Shown here: positions 45,264 through 57,981 of the stretch, piece by piece
How positions within the stretch are numbered: the first letter of the stretch is position 1
Layout of the letters: every line of letters begins with the position of its first letter
DNA from: Cichorium intybus
Taxonomy: Eukaryota; Streptophyta; Magnoliopsida; Asterales; Asteraceae
DNA length: 64,000 nt
Assembly (NCBI GenBank): GCA_023525715.1
Contig: CM042012.1
Coordinates: 49,240,464 to 49,304,463, forward strand
Direction of reading: 5' to 3'
Position numbers and translations under genes: made by a program
The notes under the pieces: model-generated
What the model was told of the DNA's origin: nothing
What the model saw: the letters and a program-made list of their open reading frames with translations, nothing else
Databases searched by the model: none

Positions 45264-46964
45264 TGGTGTCTTCAGAAGCAAATTCCAATACCACAAATTC
45301 TCTGATCGATGATTATTTAAATCTGTATTTCATTCATCACTTAGACAATTCCATATTTGTTCTTGTTTTCCAACTTCTTACTAGATAAACATACTCGTCA
45401 TGGATCAAAGCAATGCTTATTGCTCATCAATTTTATTGATGGATAATTACTTAAGCCAAACGTTCCTGATTTAATCATGTACAATTCATGGATGTGAAGC
45501 AAAAACATGTTATTTTATGGATTTTCAACTTGGTATTAAAAGAAATATTCTCGAGTATCATGTTTGTGGAGACTGCTTTCGATATTTGAAGTTTCATTGG
45601 ATCTTAGCAAAAAATACTTGGCCATTCTTCGAATAAATGTTTGATTATTATTAAAGAAAAATTAGGTGTTAAACTTTATTATAATTGTTCTTCTTTATGT
45701 TCAATATGTTTGTTTGCAAAACAACAACAATTATTGTTTCGGCCTATGAACAATATTCAAAGTAAATTGTTCTCTTTAATCAATTGCCCTATTTGGGGCC
45801 TAATTAACATTTCCATAAATGATGGTTTTAGATAATTCGTTACCTAAGTTTATGATTGTAATAGGTATATGTGGGTTTAAATGCTTAACCACAAATCAAA
45901 TGTTTTACAAGTTATACCACGTTTTTATAACATGGTTCTTAACCAATTTAGTAAATAGAGTAAAGATTTTAGATTAGACAATGCTAAACAATTCAAGTGT
46001 AAAGAATTCTTTGATGAAAATTGCATATTGCATCAGAAATCATTTGTTGGAAGACCACAACAAAATCCAAAAGTCAAAAGAAAGCATCAACATTTACTCA
46101 ATGTTACAAGGTTATTACTTTTCCAATCAAAAGTACCAATTACATTCTGGGTCAATTCTACTCTCACTACCACATATCTCATCAATCGAACTCTATCCAA
46201 AGTCTTGGAAAATCAATCTCCATATCAAAAGTTGTTTGGTTGATTTCCAAGTTAGAATCATTTACCATCTTTTGGCTATTTGATATATGTTTCTACTTTA
46301 GCATCCAAACCCATGATATTTAGCCAAAGCATGTATCTTTTTAGGATACCCTTATCATATTAAAGCTTATAATTTTTTTCCAACATCAGTACATTACATA
46401 TATATTCCAGGGATGTTGTTTTTCATTAACATAATTTTCCCTTCCAAAAAAAACTCTACAATTGAGCCAATTGATCCTTTCTCAAATACCACTTTACCCT
46501 TTTCTTTCAATGATCATTATGTCTTGTTTCATTCTCAAGCCAAAATTGATTCAAATAACATGAATTTTTCATTTATTCTAGTAAATGAAACCTATTTAGA
46601 GGAACATGTTATTCAAAAATCTTCGAGAACACACAAATCTCTTTTATATTTACGATATTACCATTGTAAACTTGTTTCACACACTTCATGTGATTACCCT
46701 TTGGGTTAATTCATTTCTTATAAACACTTATCCAATCAACATAAGGCCTTTGTTATGGATGTTTCTGCTAATTTTTAGCCAAAGCAATACAATCAAGCCA
46801 TTGGGTTCAACTGTTCAATGAATGGTGTAATGTCATGGATTCAGAGTTCAAAGTTATGAAGACAAATGTTACATGTTCAATTGTACCACTACATGAAAAT
46901 AAGAACCTAGTTGGATGTCGTTGGGTATATAAAATCAAATATGGTTGCAATGAAAGTATTGAAC
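45264..46964 (+). pseudogene. Copia-3 gag-pol relic
   Basis: Gag begins near 45264 (MVSSEANSNTTNSLID) and SWIKAMLIAHQFY lies at about 45400. The pre-integrase zinc region is at 45680-45800 (CSICLFAKQQQLLF, LINCPIWG). Integrase is at about 45970-46240 (RPQQNPKVKRKHQHLLNV, FWVNSTLTTTYLINR) and its C-terminus continues to 46450 (LGYPYHIKAYNF, SRDVVF). RT starts at about 46800-46960 (GCRWVYKIKYGCNESIE) and stops abruptly. Frames are broken repeatedly. Confidence 0.75.
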
Positions 46965-47612
46965 TGTTAGGATTTGATCACATAAACACATGCAGCGGAA
47001 GACAGATAAGATCAAATCACATAAATTCCATGAACATTGTTTAGGATCATACAGTTCATAACATATTATTGCAACTTAAAACTTAAACAGGATGTACCTT
47101 AGCAAGTCTTCTCCTTTGTGCTCTAGTCAAGGCCACGATTGCAATGATGATCAGGATCCAAAGTAGAATCCCTCAAGTGGCTCATACCCAGTGATCACCA
47201 GAAAATCAGACAGACCAGAAGCAAAGAACTCTAACCCTAGAGAGGGAAGATATTTCGTAGAAGGGAATGAGGGGAGGGAGTTGGCGGCACTCTTTGAGGC
47301 TTGGGAGGGTGTTACCCCAAGGCATTTATTTATAGTGCATGGCTACTAGGGTTTCAAACTTAGGAGCCTTTTTGCGACCGCATCATCTGGACTTGTTTCC
47401 TTTGATTATATCTTGAATTAATTATAATATAATCTCTTTAATTGATTCCAAATTAACTCTAGATTAACTTATCATTTAAATTATTGATCTAGTTTCTAAT
47501 TGATTTATTTTCCAATGAATTAATAAACTAATCATTTTTCCTTTATTTTGACTCTGAATGTTTTTCTGGGTCCTGAGGACAACCCAAAAGGACTCTGCCT
47601 TTTATTTTGTTA
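46965..47612 (-). repeat. LTR fragment of a LARD-related family
   Basis: Its left edge TGTTAGGATTTGATC follows the Copia-3 RT break directly. It contains CTATTTATAG-like sequence (- strand TATA near 47325-47335) and GGGTCCTGAGGACAACCC, which parallels the start of the LARD LTRs. The far end lacks a clear CA and no target duplication was found, so it may be truncated. Confidence 0.45.
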
Positions 47613-47752
47613 AGTTCGTTAGTTGTGTTAGTGCCGAGCTAAGCTAGTTTGTTATGCAAGTTTTCATCTTAGATAATGTAAATATTGTATCCATTATCCA
47701 ACTTTTCAATCTAATGAATTCATTTTTAATCTTCTATTATGTGATATCTCAA
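47613..47752 (+). repeat. Copia-3 3' LTR remnant (approximate)
   Basis: Diverged partner of 45055-45203. Confidence 0.5.
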
Positions 47753-48964
<1,212 letters not shown>

Positions 48965-49231
48965 TTTTTTTTTTTTTTTGATAACCGATGACCCCACCCG
49001 ACCCATCATTTGGATAACCCTGATGAAGCAACCTCGGGGCCCACGCATACCTGGCAGCAGGGTGGTCCGGGTCAATCACCTACGGTGGTAGAGAGGTGGC
49101 CAGCAGCCATCCCCTGATTGAAACCTATCACTCCCTATGGGGAAAGGGAGGGAGTGGGATTAGAACTTGGAACCTCTTTATGGGATAAGAGAAAGAGTCC
49201 AAAGTATTATCCACTAGGCCATCAGTGTGAT
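48965..49231 (-). mobile_element. tRNA-derived SINE
   Basis: On the - strand it starts near TGATGGCCTAGTGG. It has a pol III A box TGGCCTAGTGG (49211-49221) and a B-box-like AGTTCTAATCC (49157-49167) 44 bp further on, then about 180 bp of unrelated body and a 15-base poly-A tail (T run 48965-48979). Length, box spacing and tail fit a plant tRNA-derived SINE. No convincing target duplication was seen. Confidence 0.75.
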
Positions 49232-49239
49232 AGTTTTAT

Positions 49240-49781
49240 GTGGGATGTGTGTGATAAGTCTGTAATGTGTTTGTAATGTGTTGGACAATGGCTTTGTTAC
49301 CATGTGAGATATGTGATTTCTTTGATTTTCTTGTCAAGAGAGTTGATGTAGGACTCCATCGATATTGTTTATAAGTTCAAATATATTTTTACACACCACA
49401 CACGTATAACAAGATATAACATACCCTTATTGCTTGTATGGGTGATATATTGAATCAAAGACCACTTGGCCACCACCTATGTCAACTTGGGGTTATGATA
49501 ATAGTCGTGATGGGCAAGGGGATGCCCACTCCTGGTAAGTTGGCTTAGGACTCACTCATGGTGTAATGAACCTGTCTCGCGTGTCACTTCATTGCAAGCC
49601 CAATCAATTATCATGCCTTTCAGCATTATCATCAACTCTATCTCTCTTCATAAAACAATATTTTCTCAAAATACAAACATAAACAAAGAAATATGTAATC
49701 TTATTCGCATCCAATTTTGCACTCACGGTCAAACAGAAAGCTAGTTGACATGAAATTAAATATTTGATAACAAGACCATGT
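49240..49781. other. Spacer, no gene recognised
   Basis: Unique-looking AT-rich DNA between the SINE and the Copia-1b target duplication. Confidence 0.5.
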
Positions 49782-49786
49782 GTTAG

Positions 49787-50193
49787 TATTAGGAAATAGA
49801 CCTAAATCTATAACATATTGCCCAGGAATAATAACGAGAATATAAATGCGGAAATTTAAACACAAAGTAACGACACAGAGATTTACGTGGTTCGGTCCAA
49901 GATGACCTACGTCCACGGGCAGGAGAGAGTATTCTTTATTCCAGAGCTAAATACAGGTGTTACAGAGCGTACCTAGATTGCTAGTAAATCGGCCTCTTCT
50001 GACTACTGACTTCAGACTTGACAACTGACAACCAACCAAAACCCTAATGACCAGCCTTTATATTTATAGGCATTACAAGAAACCCTAGTCGTACCCTAGC
50101 TGTTCACGGCCCACGCGACGCGGACACTTAATGGGCCGCGGCGCGCGTGTTTACAATTCATACGGGTTTTAATTCCCAATTCACTATTTAACA
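49787..50193 (-). repeat. Copia-1b 3' LTR (407 bp)
   Basis: It has the CpG-rich block (about 50107-50150) and a - strand TATAAATATAAAGG promoter near 50056-50070 framed by AGCC/GGCT. Confidence 0.9.
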
Positions 50194-50288
50194 ATCTCCA
50201 CCTTGAATTGCGAATTCGACATAGCTCCACCTCGCTCTAGAAACCAAAAAACTTCCTCTCGTCTCCTGCCAGCTTGCCCCGTAGGGAC

Positions 50289-52382
50289 TTACCTCCTGCG
50301 AACATCAACCAAGTTCAAGCATAGCTCGAACTTCTCCTTGGGTAACGACTTCGTCAACATATCTGCCGGATTCACCTTGGTATCGATCTTCAAGATTGAG
50401 AACTTGTCTTCTTCAACTATGTCACGAATAAAATTTAACCAGATATCAATATGCTTTGTCTTTTCATGATAAACCGGATTCCTCGCTAGACACAAAGCGC
50501 TTTCACTATCACAGTTCAAGACAGGCTTCTCCACCTTCAACCCCAGACTCTCCACCAAACCATGTAGCCAGATACACTCCTTTATACCTTCAGTCATTGA
50601 CATGTATTCCGCTTCAGTTGTAGACAAGGCAACTGTAGATTGTAAAGTTGACTTCCAACTGACTGCACATCCAAACAAAGTGAAAATATAACACGCGAGC
50701 GATCTCCTTTTCACCAAGTCACCACCATAGTCTGAGTCTGTATATCCCACCAAGTTACTATGAGTATTACCACCATAAACCAAACAAACATCCTTAGTCC
50801 CCTTCAAGTATCGCAGGATCCACTTGACCGCTTCCCAGTGAGCTTTCCCAGGATTACTCATAAACCTACTAACCACACTAACTGCATGTGCTAAATCAGG
50901 TCTAGTACAGACCATAGCATACATAAGGCTTCCAACTGCACTTGAGTACGGAACTCTACTCATATAGTCTTTTTCCTCATCCGTAGTTAGTATAGTACTT
51001 CTGTTTAATTTAAAATGCGCTGCCAAAGGAGTTCCAACTAGTTTTGACTGATCCATACCGAAAGACTGCAAGACTTTCTCAATATATTTCTGCTGAGAAA
51101 CATATAACAACCCTGCTTTCCTGTCTCTCTGAATCTCCATCCCCAATATCTTCTTTGCTGCACCCAAATCCTTCATTTCAAACTCACTTGCCAAAAGCTT
51201 CTTCAAGTTATTAATTTCAGCCATCTCCTTGGCTGCAATGAGCATATCATCAACATATAGCAACAGATAAACAAAGGACCCATTGGACAACTGCTTCAAG
51301 TAGACACAATTATCAAACTGATTCCGAATGTAGCCATGCGAAGTCATAAACGAATCAAATCTCTTGTACCACTGTCTAGGAGACTGCTTCAAACCATAAA
51401 GAGACTTCTTCAACAGACACACATGATCCTTATTAGAACCCGGAAAACCTTCAGGCTGTGACATATATATCTTCTCCTCCAAGCTTCCATGAAGAAATGC
51501 AGTTTTGACATCGAGCTGCTCAAGCTCCAGATTAAACGCACTCACCATAGCTAAAAGAACCCGAATTGACTTGTGCTTCACGACCGGTGAGAAAACCTCG
51601 TGATAGTCGATTCCTTCCTTTTGAGAAAAACCCTTCGCCACTAACCGTGCCTTGAACCTTGCGGGTTCAACCCCTGGAATTCCTTCCTTCTTCTTAAAGA
51701 CCCATTTGCATCCGACCGGTTTGACTCCTTTCGGTAATGGAACAAGATCCCACGTTTCATTCTTCTCAAGAGATTGCATCTCTTCATTCATCGCCATCAA
51801 CCAGCTTGATCCTTCTTTACTTGCCACCGCCTCTTTGTAGGACCGAGGCTCATCAGTACCAACGTTTTCACCAACAGCTAGTGCATATGCAACAGAACCA
51901 ATATCACCATTAGTGACACATGTAACATATCTAGCTGGAGTCTTCGTGTTCCTTTTCTCTCTTCTCCTTTCTATAGATTCATCCTCATCGTTTTCTCCAT
52001 CGGCATCGGCATCACCAGACTGATCCTCATTGGGCTGTTCATGAGTTTCATTACGTCTATGCTGATCATCACCGACATGTTGTTCTTCATTTATCACCAT
52101 TCTGTTTGGAATTTGTGTGACAAACTCCACCTTCTGGTTGGCACCCTGATCTTTCCCTACATGACTTGTATCACCTCCTCTTTGGTTCACCATAGTAGAT
52201 TCATTAAAGGTCACATCTCTGCTATTAATAAATTTTGGAGTTCTCCCTTCTTCTGTACACCACAGACGATAACCTTTCACTCCATGTACATACCCTAGAA
52301 ATATGCACTTCATTGCCCTCGCCTCAAGTTTACCATCATTAACATGAGCATAAGCCGGGTAACATGAGCATAAGCCGGACAA
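50289..52382 (-). pseudogene. Copia-1b pol C-terminal part: integrase end, RT, RNase H
   Basis: Read from about 52356 downward: AYAHVNDGKLEARAMK (integrase C-terminus), an acidic linker, RT with KGFSQKEGIDYHEVFSPV, LDVKTAFLHG and YVDDM (about 51243-51258), and RNase H (TDSDYGGD, ALSTTEAEYMSM), ending NPADMLTKSLPKEKFELCL. About 690 codons open without a stop. A 20-bp tandem duplication (52341-52380) and the insertion at 52388 separate it from the rest of integrase. Confidence 0.93.
52341..52380. repeat. 20-bp tandem duplication in Copia-1b pol
   Basis: AACATGAGCATAAGCCGG occurs at 52341-52358 and 52361-52378. Copia-1 has it once, so it arose in this copy. It shifts the frame. Confidence 0.9.
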
Positions 52383-52719
52383 CCAATGTAAGAACCCGCA
52401 AAAGTTGTAAAAGGGTAAAATGGTCTTTTGGCACATTGTAAGACCATTATGCAAAATAATATGTAATTGTGAAATAATATTATAAGAAATAAAAGTTTAT
52501 ATGAAATTTGGAGTTTTATCGTGTGAATAGTGAAATTTGGCCAAAAAGGGCAAAATGGTCATTTGACATGAAAATGACCAAAATGTTAAGAAATTTCAGT
52601 AAGGAGCTAAATTAGTAATTATTAGAACTATGTTTGCAAGATTTTGGGTCTTAGGACCATTTTTGTAAAGAAAGTGGAAGTTAAGGGACTAAAGTGTAAA
52701 TCTTTTATAAAAATTAAAA

Positions 52720-52746
52720 TATAAATAAGAGAATTATCATTCTCTT
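52720..52746 (+). promoter_or_regulatory. Putative solo-LTR TATA box with overlapping hairpin
   Basis: TATAAATA (52720-52727) runs into AAGAGAAT/ATTCTCTT with a TATC loop (52727-52746). Same position as the Gypsy-1 hairpin, different stem sequence. Confidence 0.6.
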
Positions 52747-53380
52747 TTGCCAGAAGTCAGTAGAAGGTTTCAGAAGAGACTAGAGAGAGCGAGAGAGAGT
52801 ACGGAAGAAGAAGAAGAAGAAGTCCAAGAATCGTTTCCAAGAAATCAATAGAACCTTTGGAATTAGTGATTTCAAGCTTCAAGAGGTAAGGTTTTCAAGC
52901 TCTAAGCTCCAAATTCGGAATCGGGAATCAAGCTTTGGTTTCTGATTTTCTAGAAATCATGGTTCCAATATAATCATCCAGTTTATCTTGCTCAAAATCA
53001 CCACAAAAGCATGTTCTAGCCATGGAATATGTGAAAAATTAAGAAAATGGGGATTTTGCTCAAGAACCCTAATTCATGGGTTTGTAAGATCAAAGTTGGT
53101 TTTTATGGTTTTGTTAAGTCCAGATGATCACTTAGGATGTATTAAGACACTCCTAAGTGGTTAATTTCAAAAATTTGGATTTTTGGTGAAAATATCAAAA
53201 AACGGGTTTTTAAGAAATTGAAATTGGAATCAGTGATTCCATGGGTTAAAACCTGATGTAAAGTAAGGGTTTTAGTCATGGAATGATAGTAAAACGATTA
53301 AGTTAAGTATTAAGCACTTAATAGGTGGAAATAGAGGTCTGCAGCTCAAAAATCGGACTGAAAACACAGTCTGCAGGCTT

Positions 53381-53458
53381 GGCACGAGTCGTGCCAATTT
53401 TGTACTAGCCAAGCACGAGTCGTGCAACCCATAGAGCAAATAGAGCACGAGTCGTGCT
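53381..53458 (+). repeat. GCACGAGTCGTGC palindrome cluster in solo LTR
   Basis: Three copies: in TTGGCACGAGTCGTGCCAA (53379-53397), at 53413-53425, and in AGAGCACGAGTCGTGCTCT (53442-53460). The outer arms of the first and third differ but still pair. About 650 bp downstream of the TATA box. Confidence 0.85.
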
Positions 53459-54889
53459 CTTACTGGGCAGCCTCCTGTCCAATTTTTAAGACTTGAACTC
53501 AATGCCAGGCTTATCCGTTTGGTCTGTAACTCATACCATAGCCTTAAAATGGTATGAAAACATATGGAAAATTGTTAAATTCGTAATCCGACCTTGCGGA
53601 AAAATCACTGTAGCGGCAGTGGCTAAACTTCAAGTTTATATCAAAACTTGATTTTTGGAATTTGAGCTAGACTTGTCCAATTAACTCCAAATTTGAAACA
53701 CAAGTCTAATATGGCCTAAGACTTTATGGAAAGGTGTCGGAACTGAAATACGACCCCTCGGGGGTACTGTAGCAAAATACACGTATTTCGGAGAAAACTA
53801 TAAAATGAGTTTATTAATGGTTATACATTTGTTATGACCTGAAGTTGTATTATATGAGACCTTAGAACTATAGAGTTAGTTGTAGTATGCATTTATTAAA
53901 TATATATGCTACTTGTATAGGTGGTGCTTCGAACATTGTTGAGCACGGAAAAGGGAAGGGTGTACGAGAAGCTTAGTGACCTGTAGCTATATCAAGGTGA
54001 GTTTTATGAGGATGTTTTCTTAGTACATAGCAAAATGATATTTTCAGAAAAGAGATTTCCAAATATTTTTAGATACTAAAGTTTGGAAACAGTTTTGAAA
54101 GTAGCTCTAAGAGCTAAGTGTTTAAAAGAGATTTTAAAGAAGTTCAGTTTTAAAGAAGTATAGTTTGTAAAGTTTTGAAATAAGCTCCATATGAGAGCTA
54201 AAGATTTTGAAGTTAGTTTTAAAGTGATTTTCGAGAATATGAGTCAAAGAGTTAAAGTTTTAGCTTGTTTTAAAATTGTGTCCGTATTTGACCAATTTGA
54301 GATGAAATGAAGAAAGTAAAAAGATAAGAATCAGAGCAAAGAAAGTAGTAAGAGTTAGTTGTCTGGACTAGGATCACCCACATAATCGGGAGATCAGAAG
54401 ACACTACTGGGATGGTACCTCCCGTCGCGAAGTAGTTTTCTAGCTTAGCATACCCTTGTGCTTGAATCTGTTCCAAGTCATAAAGGGGAGTCAGAAAGAG
54501 CATAACCTAGCGGGTGGATCTGTTCTGTCCCGCGAGGGGAGCTAGTAGAATGAATTAAATTAAACTAATTCATGAATTTCAGTTGGTCACTAGAAAATGA
54601 GAACGAAATCAGTTTTGAGAAAGAAAGTATTTTTAGAGTTTGAAAGTAAAGAAGAAATGAAATTTTGAGTTTTATTATATAAATCAATTTAAAGCAGTTT
54701 ACTTGTATTATTTCAAGTTTTGAACAGAAAAGTTTTGGGTCTAAACCCATATTACTCACGAGGCTTTATGTCTCACGTTTATTATTTTTAAATGCTATGT
54801 ACTTAGGTGAAAGGAGCAGAAGTTGAAGTTGGGACCAGTGTACATACAGTAAGTTTAAATTATGGTTTTCTGTATTGAGTCTGTAATAC

Positions 54890-55175
54890 TGTTAAGTCGG
54901 ATTTGACGTGTGCGGAATACTAATAACGTGAAGATCGAAACAAATATCCAAAGTGCCGAATGATTAATATTCAAATATAATCAAACATGTGAGAGTGTAC
55001 AAGGTTATTGCATAAAGCATAAACACCTCACATTGTGAGCTCTACCTAACAAATGACTAATACTAGACTATATATAGGTAGGCTACAAATTAGGGCAAGG
55101 CCCAATAAACAATGTTTTACAATAGGCCGACCAAGCTTGCAAACATCACTCCATGAAGGCCTTTGTACCCCAACA
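54890..55175 (-). repeat. TRIM-like 3' LTR (286 bp)
   Basis: On the - strand it starts TGTTGGGGTACAAAGG and ends CTTAACA; near-identical to 57269-57558. Confidence 0.9.
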
Positions 55176-57253
55176 ATCTCCCCCTCAAAGGGTGGAATGG
55201 ATGATGTGTCGCAAGATGGGAAATGAGCACTAGCGGAACCGAAGATGATGACCACACGGGATGTAGAGGCGAATCTGATCTTCTCATATACGTGAAAACT
55301 CCCCCTCAATGTGTCATCGGTATTCATAAAATGTGATCGTGAAATAACCCGCTAGATATGAGAATGCACTCAATTGGAAATTTATAAAAACTCTCCCTCG
55401 ACTTGAGCGTATTCGTCAATGCTCAAAAATTCGGCAATTTCTTTTTAACAATATGAATTATGAATTCAAAAATTTTCTTGTGTTATTGTTCTTCTTTGTT
55501 TTGTTCACCGTTCACCAAAAAATTTGTTTACTGCAGGGGTCCGAGATTTTACAAATGGGGGTCGTTTTTGTTTAAATTTTTTTTTTTTTGGTTCGGATGG
55601 GTTTTGTATTGGGTTCGTATTGGTTTTTGATGTTGGGTTCGGATTGGTTTTGGGTTGTCAAAGTGTTGGGCTGCAACAAAATTGTGGTCAGATTTGGAGA
55701 TGGGCTAGGATCCGATTGGCTTTGTGTTGGGTCCGTATGAAAAAGTGAGATATGTTGACTTATGAAGTCAACAATGCATCCGTATACATCATCCTCTTCA
55801 TCAGTATCGTTCCCATCACAGACTGTTTCCTTTTCTTCAGTTCAGTTCCTTCTTCATCGTCTCTGATTCTGTTTAATCCGAAGGCCTTCGGATTTCACTA
55901 CCAAAACTAGTTCCGAAGGTAACAGCCCCATCAGATCCTCCATTCTCCGATTGAGCGCTGACCCACGAAGGCTGCACATCTCCGAAGGCAACCAATCACT
56001 TGCAGTATACGTTCATCATCACTGAATCGGAAATCGATTGCATCTCACCATTTTTTTTTGATTCAGTTTTTGTCATCGATTCTGACATTCATCTCCGTTT
56101 CTGCAAATTGAACACATACCATCATCATCTCCGAAGGCTTACATCCGATTCTGTTCATCCATTTCCATTGCCTTCTACTCGTTTGCTTTACAGTTCCAAG
56201 AATCACCCAAAACATGATTCCGAAGGCTGCTCTATCAATCCTTTATCCTTTTTCTTTCCCGTTCATCACAACCACTTTGTCGTAATCAGACCTATGAAGT
56301 CGGCATTTGACTACGGCTTCAACCCCATTGACCCACAAACACGTTTTTTTCCAACATAAGGATGGGTTTGAAGATCAAATGGAGTTTACGTCAGTTTTGT
56401 TTCCGTCAGGCTATGAACATCCCCAAAATTTTGACATCGGATACCCACAATCCATCAGCAAAAGCCCAATCATCAATCAATTCGTGATTTAGAAATCGTG
56501 ACCAGGTAATGAACGTGAATAAACATATCATCAATCGTGCAAAAACAGATTTAATCTAAATACCAATGGTATTTTTGAAGGTTTTGTTCGGATCTTCATT
56601 TTCAACAGATTTTCAACGAATATTAGATTAATCGGTTCACCCAGTGGAATCAGAACACATGTTTTTTTGACAAATAATCACAATTTTAGATGTATTCGAT
56701 AATAACAAACATCTGTGATTAGGTGATGGATTTTCTTTGTCTATAATCACCGTTTTGATGGTTTTTGAGGATTTTCAACATTCAGTGCTATTATCGTTCA
56801 AATCGGTAAAATAGAGATTGGCAGCCCAGATCTAATTGATAGAATAACCAAGACGAATAGGAGACAGAAACCGATATTGGATCTGGAAGCAAAAATGTAT
56901 ACGAAACAAATAGTTTGGAAAACAATAGTTGTTTGAATGAATTCGTGATATACAAGAATGAACAACTGGTTTCCAAACACAGAATCAGATCTGTAAACCA
57001 ATATTAGGGCTTGAAAGAATAAATTCCAGATCTGAATAATAGGGGACGAACAGTGAAAAATAAGAAAGGGATTTAACTTGATTTTGAGTGATGAACAACA
57101 AATGAACAAATATGATGAACAATATCATAGAAAGATAAATGAATCTAAAAATTCATGAGAGACTCACCAACAATCCTTGAAACTTGAAATAATCTTCAAA
57201 AGTTGTCAAATCGAGATCGTTCCTTTGAAATAATCGTTAGATCTTCAAGGTAC
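55176..57253 (-). other. TRIM-like interior, non-coding
   Basis: The polypurine tract lies next to 55176. About 55880-56260 repeats CCGAAGG or TTCCGAAGG roughly seven times, with reverse-complement copies. Frames such as 56000-56359 match nothing I recognise. It could include a captured host fragment; this is not shown. Confidence 0.5.
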
Positions 57254-57267
57254 GGCTCTGATACCAC
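57254..57267 (-). other. TRIM-like primer binding site
   Basis: - strand TGGTATCAGAGCC next to the 5' LTR; initiator-Met type. Confidence 0.88.
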
Positions 57268-57268
57268 T

Positions 57269-57558
57269 TGTTAAGTCGGATTTGACGTGTGCGGAATACT
57301 AATAACGTGAAGATCGAAACAAATATCCAAAGTGCCGAATGATTAATATTCAAATATAATCAAACATGTGAGAGTGTACAAGGTTATTGCATAAAGCATA
57401 AACACCTCACATTGTGAGCTCTACCTAACAAATGACTAATACTAGACTATATATAGGTAGGCTACAAATTAGGGCAAGGCCCAATAAACAATGTTTTACA
57501 ATGGGTCGACCAAGCTTGCAAACATCACTCCATGAAGGAAGGCCTTTGTACCCCAACA
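57269..57558 (-). repeat. TRIM-like 5' LTR (290 bp)
   Basis: Same as 54890-55175 apart from a GGAA duplication near its right end and about two substitutions. Confidence 0.9.
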
Positions 57559-57686
57559 AATACCCCTTCAGAATAAAGTTTGTAAAAAAAAAAATTTAAG
57601 TGACTACTTCATAGTGACGAGTTGTAAGATATTTTGTAATGTAAACTGTATTTAAACATGGTTTGAGAAAGGGGTGTTACAACCAA

Positions 57687-57981
57687 ATATACGTAAACCA
57701 GAATAATCAGAGGGTTTTCCAGACCATACCTCTTGAGGAGTCTTAAAGTCGATTGCAGTTGATGGTGATCTGTTCACCAGATAGCAAGCAGTATTAACCG
57801 CTTCCGCCCAGAATTTCTTCGATAAATCAGCATATAATCGCATGCTTCTAGCACGCGCTAACAGTGTTTGGTTCATCCGTTCTGCCACTCCGTTCTGCTG
57901 TGGTGTATGTCGTATAGTGTGGTGCCGCACTATACCTTCCGCCTTGCAGAAGTTGTCAAACGGGGCATTGCAGAACTCCAA
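57687..57981 (-). pseudogene. Copia-1b integrase middle segment
   Basis: Reads MEFCNAPFDNFCKAEG, HTPQQNGVAERMNQTLL, ARSMRLYADLSKKFWAEAVN and FKTPQEVWSGKPSDYSGLRI, ending at the ACCAA duplication. It includes the 73 bp missing from Copia-1. It is in a different frame from the upstream part because of the frameshift near 58026. Confidence 0.92.

Larger units (their letters stand above)
45055..47752 (+). mobile_element. Copia-3: degraded Copia element with short LTRs
   Basis: About 145 bp at 45055-45203 and 47613-47752 are similar (GTGCTGAGCTAAGCTAGTT-like block, TATCCAACTTTTCAATCTAA). A TGTATCAGAG primer-like site follows the first. Gag, integrase and early RT fragments lie between in Copia order. 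RT and RNase H are lost at the point where an LTR fragment (46965-47612) is inserted. Confidence 0.65.
54890..57558 (-). mobile_element. TRIM/LARD-like non-autonomous LTR element (2.67 kb) inside the solo LTR
   Basis: Target duplication AATAC (54885-54889 and 57559-57563). LTRs are 54890-55175 (286 bp) and 57269-57558 (290 bp, with a 4-bp GGAA duplication). On the - strand TGGTATCAGAGCC follows the right LTR and TTTGAGGGGGAGAT precedes the left one. The 2.1-kb interior encodes no retroelement protein. Confidence 0.9.
52388..57681 (+). repeat. Solo chromovirus-type LTR inside Copia-1b, itself interrupted
   Basis: Target duplication ACCAA (52383-52387 and 57682-57686). It starts TGTAAGAACCC and ends GGGTGTTACA. 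Without the TRIM insert it is about 2.62 kb, matching the 2.45-2.49-kb Gypsy LTRs. It has the same layout: TATA box with hairpin (52720-52746), palindrome cluster (53381-53458) and ACTCACGAGGCTTTATGTCT hairpin near 54754. No primer site or coding region, so it is a solo LTR of a related but distinct family. Confidence 0.85.

Noticed and set aside
50203..50469. Frames on the opposite strand of the Copia pol genes (for example 50203, 57842, 58186, 58620, 58936, 59307)
   Set aside because: Antisense shadows of clear pol coding sequence.
56000..56359. Possible 119-aa gene inside the TRIM-like element
   Set aside because: No recognisable domain or start context, and it lies in the repeated CCGAAGG region; kept only as a possible captured fragment.
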